Source: Actinomycetota bacterium (lineage in GTDB: Bacteria > Actinomycetota > Acidimicrobiia > Acidimicrobiales > Ilumatobacteraceae). Taken from it: 8,745 nucleotides of DNA. The stretch covers positions 1 to 8,745 of the forward strand of contig SXYT01000032.1 of assembly GCA_005788205.1 (NCBI GenBank). Direction: 5' to 3'. The notes below the pieces were generated by a model. That model saw nothing but the letters and a program-made list of their open reading frames with translations. It did not search any database and had not been told where the DNA came from. Position numbers and translations under genes: made by a program. Shown here piece by piece: positions 1 to 6,058 of the stretch. How positions within the stretch are numbered: the first letter of the stretch is position 1; each line of letters opens with the position of its first letter.

Positions 1-734
1 CCGAGGAGCGTCATGGCGACCATCCAGCCACCGTTGACCTCGCCGACCACGTTCTCCTTTGGGCAACGTGCATCGGTGAAGTACACCTCGTTGAACTCGG
101 AGTCGCCCGACATCATCTTGATGGGGCGCACCTCCACGCCGGGCTGGCGCATGTCGACGAGGAGGAACGAGATGCCACGGTGCTTGACCTCGTCCACGTT
201 CGTGCGCGCGAGCACGAAGATGTAGTTCGCCAGATGGCCGCCGGACGTCCAGATCTTCTGGCCATTGATGACCCACTCGTCACCGTCGAGAACCGCGCGG
301 CAGCCGAGGTTGCCGAGATCCGAACCCGATGACGGCTCGGAGTAGCCCTGGCACCAGCGGTCATCGCCGTTCAGCACGCGCGGCAGGTGGTGACGGCGCT
401 GCTCCTCGGTGCCGACCTGCAGCAGGGTGTTGCCGAGCATGCCGATGCCGAACCCGTCGTTCGGGCCGCCCGCGGGTGCGCCGACCTTGGCGAACTCCTC
501 GGCCTGCACGAGGGCCTCGATGTGGCCGAGGCCCTGGCCGCCGTACTCCTTCGGCCAGGTGATGGCGAGCATGTTGTTCTCGTAGAGCTTCTTGCGCCAC
601 TCCTCGGTGAACACGGCCGCGTCGGCGTGGTTCAGGGCACCGATGCCCTTCCAGCCCTTCGGCAGGTTGGTGTGGAGGAACGAGCGGACCTTCGCGCGGT
701 AGGCGTCGGCTTCGGGCGGGTATGCGAAATCCAT
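1..734 (-). CDS. Acyl-CoA dehydrogenase, N-terminal 244 residues (3' end beyond the left edge)
   Basis: This is a flavin-dependent acyl-CoA dehydrogenase, which by family would introduce an alpha,beta double bond into an acyl-CoA thioester in the cytoplasm. The frame stays open from its ATG to the window edge. Visible are the helical N-terminal domain (residues 1-115, with WPKEYGGQG at 60-68), the start of the beta-barrel middle domain with the family signature YSEPSSGSDLGNL (131-143), and the flavin-contact stretch INGQKIWTSGG (156-166). Family members are about 380-400 residues, so the C-terminal helical domain with the catalytic Glu lies outside and the substrate class cannot be read. The start is forced: an in-frame TAG lies only three codons upstream (744-746). 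No Shine-Dalgarno sequence is visible, and a -10 hexamer ends 6 nt before the ATG, suggesting a leaderless transcript. The gene follows the amidohydrolase by 61 bp, same strand. The family call is firm, the substrate unknown. Confidence 0.93.
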   Translation of the reverse strand, partial: MDFAYPPEADAYRAKVRSFLHTNLPKGWKGIGALNHADAAVFTEEWRKKLYENNMLAITWPKEYGGQGLGHIEALVQAEEFAKVGAPAGGPNDGFGIGMLGNTLLQVGTEEQRRHHLPRVLNGDDRWCQGYSEPSSGSDLGNLGCRAVLDGDEWVINGQKIWTSGGHLANYIFVLARTNVDEVKHRGISFLLVDMRQPGVEVRPIKMMSGDSEFNEVYFTDARCPKENVVGEVNGGWMVAMTLL

Positions 735-740
735 GGCGCC

Positions 741-746
741 ACACTA
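741..746 (-). promoter_or_regulatory. Putative -10 box of a leaderless promoter for the acyl-CoA dehydrogenase
   Basis: On the minus strand TAGTGT (TANNNT type) is followed by GGCGCC and then the ATG. The expected transcription start therefore falls on or next to the start codon. No convincing -35 element is seen. The hexamer also contains the in-frame stop codon that fixes the gene's start. It implies the dehydrogenase can be expressed apart from the amidohydrolase in front of it. Confidence 0.5.
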
Positions 747-795
747 TGCCGACCGTGCGACGCATGCCCAAGCGGGACCCGCCCGCACCCCGTGA

Positions 796-1968
796 CTAGC
801 CGGCGTTCGCGAAGACCCTCAGGAAGTTGCCCGAGTTGAACTTCTCGACCTCGCTCGGGGACGACTTCGCCATGCACGCCTCGAAACGGGCGATCGGGTC
901 CCGGCCGCCCTCGGTGTGCGGGTAGTCGCTGGAGAACAGGTACAGGTCCTCGTTCGACTGGTCGATGAGCCTGGCGGGGTCCTCGAACACGAAGGGCGTG
1001 AACGCCATCTGCTCGGTGATCTGCTCGCTCGGCTTCCTCGTGAAGCCCTTCAGGCGGTCGTCCACCTTCGAGTAGGCCTTGTGGATCTGGTCGAGGCGCA
1101 CGAGCATCTCTGGCACCCAGCCGGCGCCGAGCTCCACGGACGCGAGCTTGAGGCCCGGGAAGTCCTCAAGCACGCCGTCCAGCACGAACATGGACACGAA
1201 GGTCTCGATGCCCTGGTGCAGCACGGCTGCATCGCGGGCGCGCACGTTCTCGCCGCCGCCCATCCAGTCGCGCGTCTTGCCGCGGCCGTTGTTGCTCCAC
1301 TCGGGCTTCAGCTGCAGCGGGTTGCCTCCGACGTGGAAGACCACAGGAACCTTCGACTCCTGCAGCAGCGACCACACCGGGTTGTAGTCGGTGTGCGTGG
1401 GAGAGCGCTCCCCCGCGAGGCGGTGCGGCACCCACATGGCGCCGAGGCCGTTGTCGAGGCACCACTGCACCTCCTGCAGCGCGAGCTCGGGGTTCTCCAG
1501 CGGGATCGCGGCGACACCGATCATGCGGTCGTCGACGGACACGAAGTCGGCCATGTGCCGGTTGTGCGCGCGGGCACCGCCGTAGCGGAGGCGGTCGCTG
1601 ACCTTCGACGACGGCGAAAACACCATGTGCAACGAGTGGGTGGCGAAGACGACCTGCTTCGCGAAGCCGAGCATGTCGTTCGCCACGACGCGGTCCATCT
1701 TGTCGAACGACCCGAGCGCCTGGATCTCCTTGACCTCCTGGATCATCCGGTCGCCGAGCGCGATGAGGCCGTTCTTGTGCTCCTCGCTGTGGCGGGCACC
1801 CTGGGACATGATGACCTCGACCTCCTCGTCGGTCACGATGGAGCGGCCGTAGTTGACGAGAGGGAGCTCCTCTCGGATGTCCGGGTCGGCGAACTTCCGC
1901 AGGAAGTCCGGCAGCTCCATGATGTGGGTGTCTGCGTCGTAAAGGACGCGGTCGCCTGCGTATGTCAT
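796..1968 (-). CDS. Amidohydrolase_2-family metal-dependent hydrolase (390 aa)
   Basis: A TIM-barrel metal-dependent enzyme of the amidohydrolase_2 family (PF04909), which contains both hydrolases and non-oxidative decarboxylases such as ACMSD and gamma-resorcylate decarboxylase. The sequence shows the N-terminal D-A-D-T-H-I-M-E metal motif (D11-E18, with H15 in the usual metal-ligand place), VVFHVGG with H202, SVELGAGW with E269, and FSSDYPHTEGG with D338, the usual final metal/catalytic Asp. There is no signal peptide, so it is cytoplasmic. Length suits the family. I chose ATG 1968 over an upstream in-frame ATG at 2064. It is preceded by a G6 run 6 nt away, the protein then begins a few residues before the metal motif, and the longer form would carry a 32-residue unconserved extension covering the divergent promoter. 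The neighbouring acyl-CoA dehydrogenase suggests a catabolic role. Hydrolase and decarboxylase cannot be told apart here. Confidence 0.9.
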   Translation of the reverse strand: MTYAGDRVLYDADTHIMELPDFLRKFADPDIREELPLVNYGRSIVTDEEVEVIMSQGARHSEEHKNGLIALGDRMIQEVKEIQALGSFDKMDRVVANDMLGFAKQVVFATHSLHMVFSPSSKVSDRLRYGGARAHNRHMADFVSVDDRMIGVAAIPLENPELALQEVQWCLDNGLGAMWVPHRLAGERSPTHTDYNPVWSLLQESKVPVVFHVGGNPLQLKPEWSNNGRGKTRDWMGGGENVRARDAAVLHQGIETFVSMFVLDGVLEDFPGLKLASVELGAGWVPEMLVRLDQIHKAYSKVDDRLKGFTRKPSEQITEQMAFTPFVFEDPARLIDQSNEDLYLFSSDYPHTEGGRDPIARFEACMAKSSPSEVEKFNSGNFLRVFANAG

Positions 1969-1974
1969 GTGGTT

Positions 1975-1980
1975 CCCCCC
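1975..1980 (-). promoter_or_regulatory. G-rich ribosome-binding site deciding the amidohydrolase start
   Basis: The minus strand reads CTTGGGGGGAACCACATG. The G6 run sits 6 nt before the ATG, the right place for a degenerate Shine-Dalgarno. It is the only plausible ribosome-binding site noticed in the window, since the other starts look leaderless or translationally coupled. Confidence 0.5.
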
Positions 1981-1995
1981 AAGAAATGTGCCCTG

Positions 1996-2001
1996 ACGGT
2001 A
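1996..2001 (-). promoter_or_regulatory. Putative -10 box (TACCGT) for the amidohydrolase
   Basis: On the minus strand TACCGT lies 27 nt before the ATG. A start about 7 nt downstream would give a leader of roughly 20 nt carrying the G6 ribosome-binding site. No clear -35 is visible. The same hexamer occurs on the plus strand at 5123-5128 in front of another gene. Confidence 0.35.
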
Positions 2002-2036
2002 CCACCGGACCGCCGCGGCAGTCCGTGGCGAGGACC

Positions 2037-2050
2037 CGGGGATTGCCCCG
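2037..2050 (+). promoter_or_regulatory. Inverted repeat upstream of the surface-protein -10 box
   Basis: CGGGG-ATTG-CCCCG is a perfect 5-bp inverted repeat with a 4-nt centre, ending one base before the putative -10 box. It sits in the divergent region, so it could act as an operator for either gene. A similar sequence occurs at 6020-6036. GC-only repeats of this size also arise by chance in such DNA. Confidence 0.3.
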
Positions 2051-2051
2051 C

Positions 2052-2057
2052 TACATT
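2052..2057 (+). promoter_or_regulatory. Putative -10 box (TACATT) of a leaderless promoter for the surface protein
   Basis: TACATT is followed by TCGGCA and then ATG, placing the expected transcription start at the start codon. There is no Shine-Dalgarno sequence in front of the gene. A -35 element is not evident. Confidence 0.5.
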
Positions 2058-2063
2058 TCGGCA

Positions 2064-4199
2064 ATGGTTCGCAGGACAGTCTCGGTCTCCTCAGCTCTTC
2101 TCCTCGCGGTCAGCATCTGGGTGGGAGCCCCTTCTGCCCAGGCGGCATCGGTCGGAAGCGGGGCGTGCGCGACAACGGTGGACGTCGCCACCGGCGTGAC
2201 GTCCACAGCGGGACCGGACGGCGCGTGCATCGTCACTTTCGCCACTGCCTCCACATCCCCCACCACATCGGCCCAGTACGCAACACGGACCTGGACGGTG
2301 CCCGCCGGCATCACCTCGGTCGATGTCCTGGTTGTCGCCGGCGGCGGCGGTGGCGGGATGTCGAACGGGTCAACCCCGACAGGCGGCGGAGGTGGCGGAG
2401 GTGGCATCGTCCTCGCGACCAGCTACACAGTGACTCCCGCGGCATCGATCGCTGTCTGGACCGGCTTCGGAGGCCAGGGCGGCAACTGCTCGCCCGGAAA
2501 CCCAGGTGGTAACTCGAAGTTCGGGGCACTCGTGGCCGTCGGTGGAGGGTTCGGCGGGGGCTGCGGCCCTGCGTACGGAGGACCGGGTGGCAACGCCGGT
2601 GGTGCGCACTGGGGCCAACCACAAGGCTCATCGACTCAAGCCACATCCGGCACTGCATCGAACGGCACGAACATCACCGCATACGGCAACAGCGGCGGCA
2701 AGTCATACCCGCACGGTGTGGCCGGGGACTCCGTGTCAGCAGGAGGCGGCGGCGGAGGCGGAGCCACGCAAGCCGGCGGTGACGCAACACAACCGGGGGC
2801 GAACAGTTCGAGCGGGGTCGGAGGCAACGGCGGCGCCGGTCTCGCGAACGACTGGCGCACCGGTGCCGACATCATCTACGGCTCGGGCGGTGGTGGGCAG
2901 GCACGCTCCGTCCAGGGCACGGGCGGAACGAACGCAGGAACCGCAAGCGGCACGAACGCGGCGGGTGGCGCGGGAATCGACGCTGTCGACGACACGGGAT
3001 CCGGCGGAGGCGGAGGGTACCGACAAGGTGGCGGGCGAGCAGGTGACGGCGGCTCCGGTGTCGTGGTGGTTCGTTACTACCCGAACACGACCCCGACGAA
3101 CTCGGTCGCCCCATCGATCAGCGGCACCACCACGAACGGCCAGACCCTCACCGGGACCCGCGGCACGTGGTCCGGCTACCCCGTGCCCACCTACGCGTAC
3201 AGATGGAAGCGCGCGGCAACGTCCGGGGGCAGCTACACCAACATCACCGGGGCGACATCGCTGACCTACACGCTGACCGACGATGACATCGACGCCTACA
3301 TCAAGTTCGAGGTGACGGCCACGAACTCCAGTGGATCCGTGACCGAGCTGAGCGCCGCCACTGCACGCATCGCGGACATGGTCCGTCCCACCACGACGAC
3401 AACCACTTCCACCACAACCACTTCGACTGTTGCGCCGGCGCTCGACATCGTGGTGAACGCACCGAGCACGTCAGCGGCGCCGGCGACGACTGTTGCTGTG
3501 GGCCAGGCGCAGATCCCGGTGGTGTCGACGCCGGTGATAACGGCCGCACCGAAGACGTCCGGGTCCGCGACGACTGTTCCCGCGGCGACCACGACGACCT
3601 CGACCACCACCACGACGGTGCCGAACAACGCGGGCGGCACTGTCGCCCCGAAAGCCCCGTCACCGCCCCAGGTGGTCGCCGGCGGGGCCGCAGTCAAGGT
3701 GGGCGACGAGATCGAGGACGCGACGGTGGAGCGAGCCGACAACCAGCTGGTCGTCACCGCGGGTGCCCTGAAGGCTGTCGTGGGCGGCATGAACCCCGAC
3801 GGCTCGGTGATGGCCCTGGATGAGGCCGGGAACGTCCGGTTGCGGACCGGTGACACGGTGCGGATCAAGCTGGCCGGGTTCGAGCCCGGCAGCGTGATGG
3901 AGGCCTGGCTGTTCTCCACCCCGGTGATGCTCGGCACCACCAAGGTCGGCCCTGACGGCACGATCACCGCGACGTTCAGGATCCCCGACAACGCGTCCTC
4001 CGGTTCGCACCGTGTGGTGATCGTGGCCCGCACGACCGACGGCGAGCCGGCGACGCTGGCCGTGGGGATCAACGTGGGTGAGTGGGAGAAGGAATCATCC
4101 ATCGCCACCTGGCTCATCGTGCTGCCGATCCTTGCGGCAATGGTCGGCGCTCTCACCCTGCCCGCCACACGCAGGCGACGCCGCCCGGCAACTCCCTGA
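2064..4199 (+). CDS. Exported glycine-rich, Ig-like, membrane-anchored surface protein (711 aa)
   Basis: A large exported protein, probably displayed on the cell surface; function unknown, with adhesion or envelope structure the natural guess. In order: Sec signal peptide 1-27 (RR, hydrophobic core, cleavage after AQA); a short region with C35 and C55; a glycine-rich domain about 78-348 that opens WTVPAGITSVDVLVVAGG and closes GGSGVVVVRYY, as in the Gly_rich_2-type fold of fibre and surface proteins; an Ig-like domain about 356-438 (GQTLTG, GTWSG, YAYRWKR, TYTLTDDDI, VTATNSSG); a Thr/Ser/Ala/Pro-rich linker 443-530; a beta-rich domain about 545-670 (GFEPGS, FSTPVMLG, DGTITATFRIPD); a transmembrane helix about 680-700; and a short tail with R703-R707. 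ATG 2064 is chosen over a frame start at 1962 because it begins the signal peptide and has a -10 box 6 nt upstream. The N-out, Arg-in topology is predicted. The domain calls are from memory of family patterns. Confidence 0.88.
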   Translation: MVRRTVSVSSALLLAVSIWVGAPSAQAASVGSGACATTVDVATGVTSTAGPDGACIVTFATASTSPTTSAQYATRTWTVPAGITSVDVLVVAGGGGGGMSNGSTPTGGGGGGGGIVLATSYTVTPAASIAVWTGFGGQGGNCSPGNPGGNSKFGALVAVGGGFGGGCGPAYGGPGGNAGGAHWGQPQGSSTQATSGTASNGTNITAYGNSGGKSYPHGVAGDSVSAGGGGGGGATQAGGDATQPGANSSSGVGGNGGAGLANDWRTGADIIYGSGGGGQARSVQGTGGTNAGTASGTNAAGGAGIDAVDDTGSGGGGGYRQGGGRAGDGGSGVVVVRYYPNTTPTNSVAPSISGTTTNGQTLTGTRGTWSGYPVPTYAYRWKRAATSGGSYTNITGATSLTYTLTDDDIDAYIKFEVTATNSSGSVTELSAATARIADMVRPTTTTTTSTTTTSTVAPALDIVVNAPSTSAAPATTVAVGQAQIPVVSTPVITAAPKTSGSATTVPAATTTTSTTTTTVPNNAGGTVAPKAPSPPQVVAGGAAVKVGDEIEDATVERADNQLVVTAGALKAVVGGMNPDGSVMALDEAGNVRLRTGDTVRIKLAGFEPGSVMEAWLFSTPVMLGTTKVGPDGTITATFRIPDNASSGSHRVVIVARTTDGEPATLAVGINVGEWEKESSIATWLIVLPILAAMVGALTLPATRRRRRPATP
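3390..3428 (+). repeat. Thr/Ser codon repeat, first tract
   Basis: ACN/TCN codon repeats encode residues 443-455, all Thr except two Ser, directly after the Ig-like domain. It is a likely stiff, extended and possibly O-glycosylated spacer. Codons vary at the third base, so the tract is kept at protein level more than as a DNA microsatellite. Confidence 0.8.
3588..3617 (+). repeat. Thr/Ser codon repeat, second tract
   Basis: This encodes residues 509-518, nine Thr and one Ser, followed by Val-Pro. Between the two tracts the 12-base string GCGACGACTGTT occurs twice (3483-3494 and 3567-3578), encoding A/S-T-T-V, which hints that the linker grew by internal duplication. Confidence 0.7.
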
Positions 4200-4215
4200 C
4201 CTCACGCTGTTCATC

Positions 4216-4233
4216 TCCCGTCAGCCGGCGGGA
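4216..4233 (+). terminator. Weak stem-loop after the surface-protein gene
   Basis: TCCCG and CGGGA pair around an 8-nt loop, 16 nt past the stop codon, with no T-tract. The right arm overlaps a second possible inverted repeat, CGGG-ACA-CCCG at 4229-4239, so the structure could instead belong to the surE promoter. Confidence 0.22.
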
Positions 4234-4246
4234 CACCCGGACCGTG

Positions 4247-4252
4247 TAGTAC
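4247..4252 (+). promoter_or_regulatory. Possible -10 region (TAGTAC) for surE
   Basis: TAGTACT lies 6-7 nt before the ATG, the same spacing as the better -10 boxes here. It matches TANNNT only if one base is skipped, and TG directly precedes it. No Shine-Dalgarno sequence is seen, so a leaderless start is possible but weakly supported. Confidence 0.3.
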
Positions 4253-4259
4253 TTGGTGC

Positions 4260-5102
4260 ATGCGCATCCTGGTGACAAACGACGACGGAATCGACTCTGT
4301 GGGTCTGCACGTGCTGGCACGGTCAATGCGGCAGTTCGGCGAGGTCGTGGTGGCCGCCCCGGACCAGGAGTTCTCCGGGGCGAGTGCGGCGATCGGTGCC
4401 ATCCACCTGATGCAGCCCGAGGTCCACCGGCGCACGATTGAAGGTATGGACAACGTGTGGGCAGTCAGTGGCCCCCCGGCACTGTGCGTCTTCTTTGCCC
4501 GGCTCGGGTTGTTCGGTGCGCCGTTTGATCTGGTCGTGTCGGGTATCAATCCCGGGGCAAACGTGGGCCGCAGTGTGTACCACTCGGGCACTGTCGGTGC
4601 CGCCATCACAGCCCGCAACGGGGGTGTCACCGGTATTGCGGTGAGCCAGGCCGTGACCGGGTTCGGCGTGGAGGGCCAGGGCTGGGACGATGCAATCAAG
4701 GACCAACAGTGGGATGCGGCTGCAACTGTTGCCCAATCGGTTGTGAGCGGCTGGATTGCGTCGAATTCCCCCGAACCTGCGGCAATCAATGTCAACGTTC
4801 CGAACCTTCCCGTTGACCGGATTCTCGGCTGGCGCCGAACAGACGTGGGGTACGGGATCCCCAGGGCAATGTCGACGGCCACGATGGAGCAGAAGGAGGG
4901 CCATGCCGACTCGTACTACGTGCGGATGGCGTGGGGCGACGAGATGAAGCTCGACTCCACGACCGACGGTGGGACGGTCGAGGATGGTCTAGTGTCCATC
5001 ACCTATCTGAACCGTTTCCACGATTCAGAGCACCCGGCTGCCGACGACGTGAATGCGTCGCTCGACAGCCTCGTCGGTGCCCCGAACAGCCTGCGTTCCT
5101 GA
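4260..5102 (+). CDS. surE: 5'/3'-nucleotidase SurE (280 aa)
   Basis: SurE is a divalent-metal-dependent phosphatase that removes phosphate from nucleoside 5'- and 3'-monophosphates, and in some species from short polyphosphate, in the cytoplasm. The N-terminus MRILVTNDDG carries the metal-binding D8-D9. The other expected ligands are S39 in PDQEFSGAS and N97 in SGINPGANVG, followed by YHSGTVGAA (107-115). Where classical SurE has a Glu after this motif, this one reads ITARNGG, a form I associate with actinobacterial copies. All core motifs are intact and the length is near the usual 250-270. The start is secure because the family begins almost exactly with this motif. It lies 60 bp after the surface-protein gene. 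Base composition is milder than its neighbour: by eye count 57% GC over 4681-4800 against 67% over 5581-5700. Confidence 0.95.
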   Translation: MRILVTNDDGIDSVGLHVLARSMRQFGEVVVAAPDQEFSGASAAIGAIHLMQPEVHRRTIEGMDNVWAVSGPPALCVFFARLGLFGAPFDLVVSGINPGANVGRSVYHSGTVGAAITARNGGVTGIAVSQAVTGFGVEGQGWDDAIKDQQWDAAATVAQSVVSGWIASNSPEPAAINVNVPNLPVDRILGWRRTDVGYGIPRAMSTATMEQKEGHADSYYVRMAWGDEMKLDSTTDGGTVEDGLVSITYLNRFHDSEHPAADDVNASLDSLVGAPNSLRS

Positions 5103-5108
5103 GCCCCC

Positions 5109-5122
5109 GCGGCACGTGCCGC
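5109..5122 (+). promoter_or_regulatory. Perfect 14-bp palindrome, candidate operator
   Basis: GCGGCACGTGCCGC is its own reverse complement, with a CACGTG core. It begins 7 nt after the surE stop and ends exactly where the next gene's putative -10 box begins, so a bound protein would block that promoter. As RNA it could fold into a 5-bp hairpin with an ACGT loop, so a weak surE terminator is the alternative. Confidence 0.45.
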
Positions 5123-5128
5123 TACCGT
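5123..5128 (+). promoter_or_regulatory. Putative -10 box (TACCGT) of a leaderless promoter
   Basis: TACCGT ends 7 nt before ATG 5136, placing the transcription start at about the start codon. The overlapping GTG at 5133 would lie only 4 nt behind the hexamer, probably outside the transcript, which is why ATG 5136 is preferred as the start. Confidence 0.45.
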
Positions 5129-5135
5129 CGCCGTG

Positions 5136-6005
5136 ATGACCGACTGGATGGACCTCACTCGCCGGGCCTCGTTCGCCTCGCACCGCCTGCTCGGGTGGAT
5201 CTTCTGGGACCCGCGCGCGAAGGAGAACCTCGCCGCGCTCGGGGTGCCGGACGGCCTCGGCCACTACATCGTCAACCGCGGTGCGCCGCTCGCGCCCGCC
5301 GGTGCCGAGGCAGTGTTCGCCGCGTTCTACACGATCAAGCGCGAGTTCGTCCGATTCGCGATCGAGCACGCCGCCCTGCACATCAACGACTGGCACGCCG
5401 TCACGGCGGCGCGTGACGCTGCGGTGCGCGCGGGCCTGGAGGAGATGACACCCCAGGTGATGGAGCCGCTGGGTGCGCTCGCCCCGGACCTGTGGTCCAC
5501 GGTCGATGCCCTCCCCGCCTCGGGGCGCGTGCTCTTCGCCGCGCACCGCGCCTGGCCGCGCCCGCAGGACCCGGTGATGTCCGCATGGAACGCGCTCAAC
5601 TGCATCAGGGAGTGGCGCGGGGACACCCACTTCGGCATCCTCGTGAACGACGACATCGGCATCGTCGAGGCCGGCCTGCTGCACGACGCGTGGATGGGCT
5701 ACCCCGACCAGTGGATCCCGCGCAGCCGCGGCGCCGACGATGCAGAAATCGAGGCCGGCCTCGCGTCGCTCGCGGCGCGGGGATGTGTCACGGACGGCAG
5801 GGTCAACGAGGCGGGCATCGCCTACCGCCAGGGCGTCGAGGACCGCACCGACGAGCTGTGCACGCGCGCATGGCGGCACCTCGGCGAGGAGAAGACCGTG
5901 CGGTTCCTCTCGGTCATCGAGCCCGTCGGCGACAGGTACGTGGCGCACATAGACGCGACCGCGGGCGAGAACTGGATGCCTGCGGCCCGCCCGCGCCGGC
6001 GCTGA
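5136..6005 (+). CDS. SCO6745-family helix-turn-helix-type protein (289 aa)
   Basis: I recognise the pattern of the actinobacterial SCO6745 family (older annotations 'SalK-like'), which is described as carrying a helix-turn-helix-like domain; no established function is known to me. Matching landmarks are YIVNRGAPLAP (44-54), AVFAAFYTIKREFVR (59-73), LFAAHRAWPRPQDP (133-146), the very typical IREWRGDTHFGIL (157-169), and a C-terminal winged-helix-like block, EIEAGLASLAARGCVTDGRV through GVEDRTDELC (204-242). Length is normal for the family. There is no signal peptide or membrane helix, so it is cytoplasmic. The C-terminus ends in a basic RPRRR. ATG 5136 follows the -10 box at the leaderless spacing; GTG 5133 would add one residue. 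It lies 33 bp after surE with its own apparent promoter. The palindrome at 5109-5122 could be an autoregulatory site, but that is a guess. Confidence 0.75.
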   Translation: MTDWMDLTRRASFASHRLLGWIFWDPRAKENLAALGVPDGLGHYIVNRGAPLAPAGAEAVFAAFYTIKREFVRFAIEHAALHINDWHAVTAARDAAVRAGLEEMTPQVMEPLGALAPDLWSTVDALPASGRVLFAAHRAWPRPQDPVMSAWNALNCIREWRGDTHFGILVNDDIGIVEAGLLHDAWMGYPDQWIPRSRGADDAEIEAGLASLAARGCVTDGRVNEAGIAYRQGVEDRTDELCTRAWRHLGEEKTVRFLSVIEPVGDRYVAHIDATAGENWMPAARPRRR

Positions 6006-6019
6006 GGCACGTCCGTCCC

Positions 6020-6036
6020 GCGGGGAATGACCCCGC
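6020..6036 (+). promoter_or_regulatory. Intergenic inverted repeat between the SCO6745-family and SRPBCC genes
   Basis: GCGGGG-AATGA-CCCCGC is a perfect 6-bp stem with a 5-nt loop, 14 nt after one stop and 22 nt before the next ATG. Two T residues follow but no T-tract. It could be a weak terminator or attenuator, or an operator. It resembles the repeat at 2037-2050. Confidence 0.4.
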
Positions 6037-6058
6037 TTCGGCGCGTGTTGACCGTGTC

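Noticed and set aside
772..782. GCGGGACCCGC between the amidohydrolase and acyl-CoA dehydrogenase as a terminator
   Set aside because: Only a 4-bp stem with a 3-nt loop can form and no T-tract follows, so there is no real support for termination.
1969..2064. 32-residue N-terminal extension of the amidohydrolase from an ATG at 2064 (minus strand)
   Set aside because: The extension has no family similarity that I recognise and would cover the divergent promoter region. ATG 1968 has a G-rich ribosome-binding site and gives the normal distance to the first metal motif.
916..2199. 427-codon plus-strand open frame opposite the amidohydrolase
   Set aside because: It is antisense to a gene with intact metal-binding motifs and runs through the divergent promoter into the surface-protein gene in a wrong frame. 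Composition is typical of a GC-rich shadow.
3296..4168. 290-codon minus-strand open frame opposite the surface protein, with Val-rich tracts
   Set aside because: The Val/Glu-rich stretches are just the complement of the Thr codon repeats.
4152..4196. LPAT near the C-terminus of the surface protein as a sortase signal
   Set aside because: The sequence is LPATRRRRR, lacking the Gly of LPxTG, and it follows the membrane helix rather than preceding it, so it is read as the cytoplasmic stop-transfer tail.
5025..5948. 307-codon minus-strand open frame opposite the SCO6745-family gene
   Set aside because: It has no recognisable motif, and the plus strand matches a known family along its full length.
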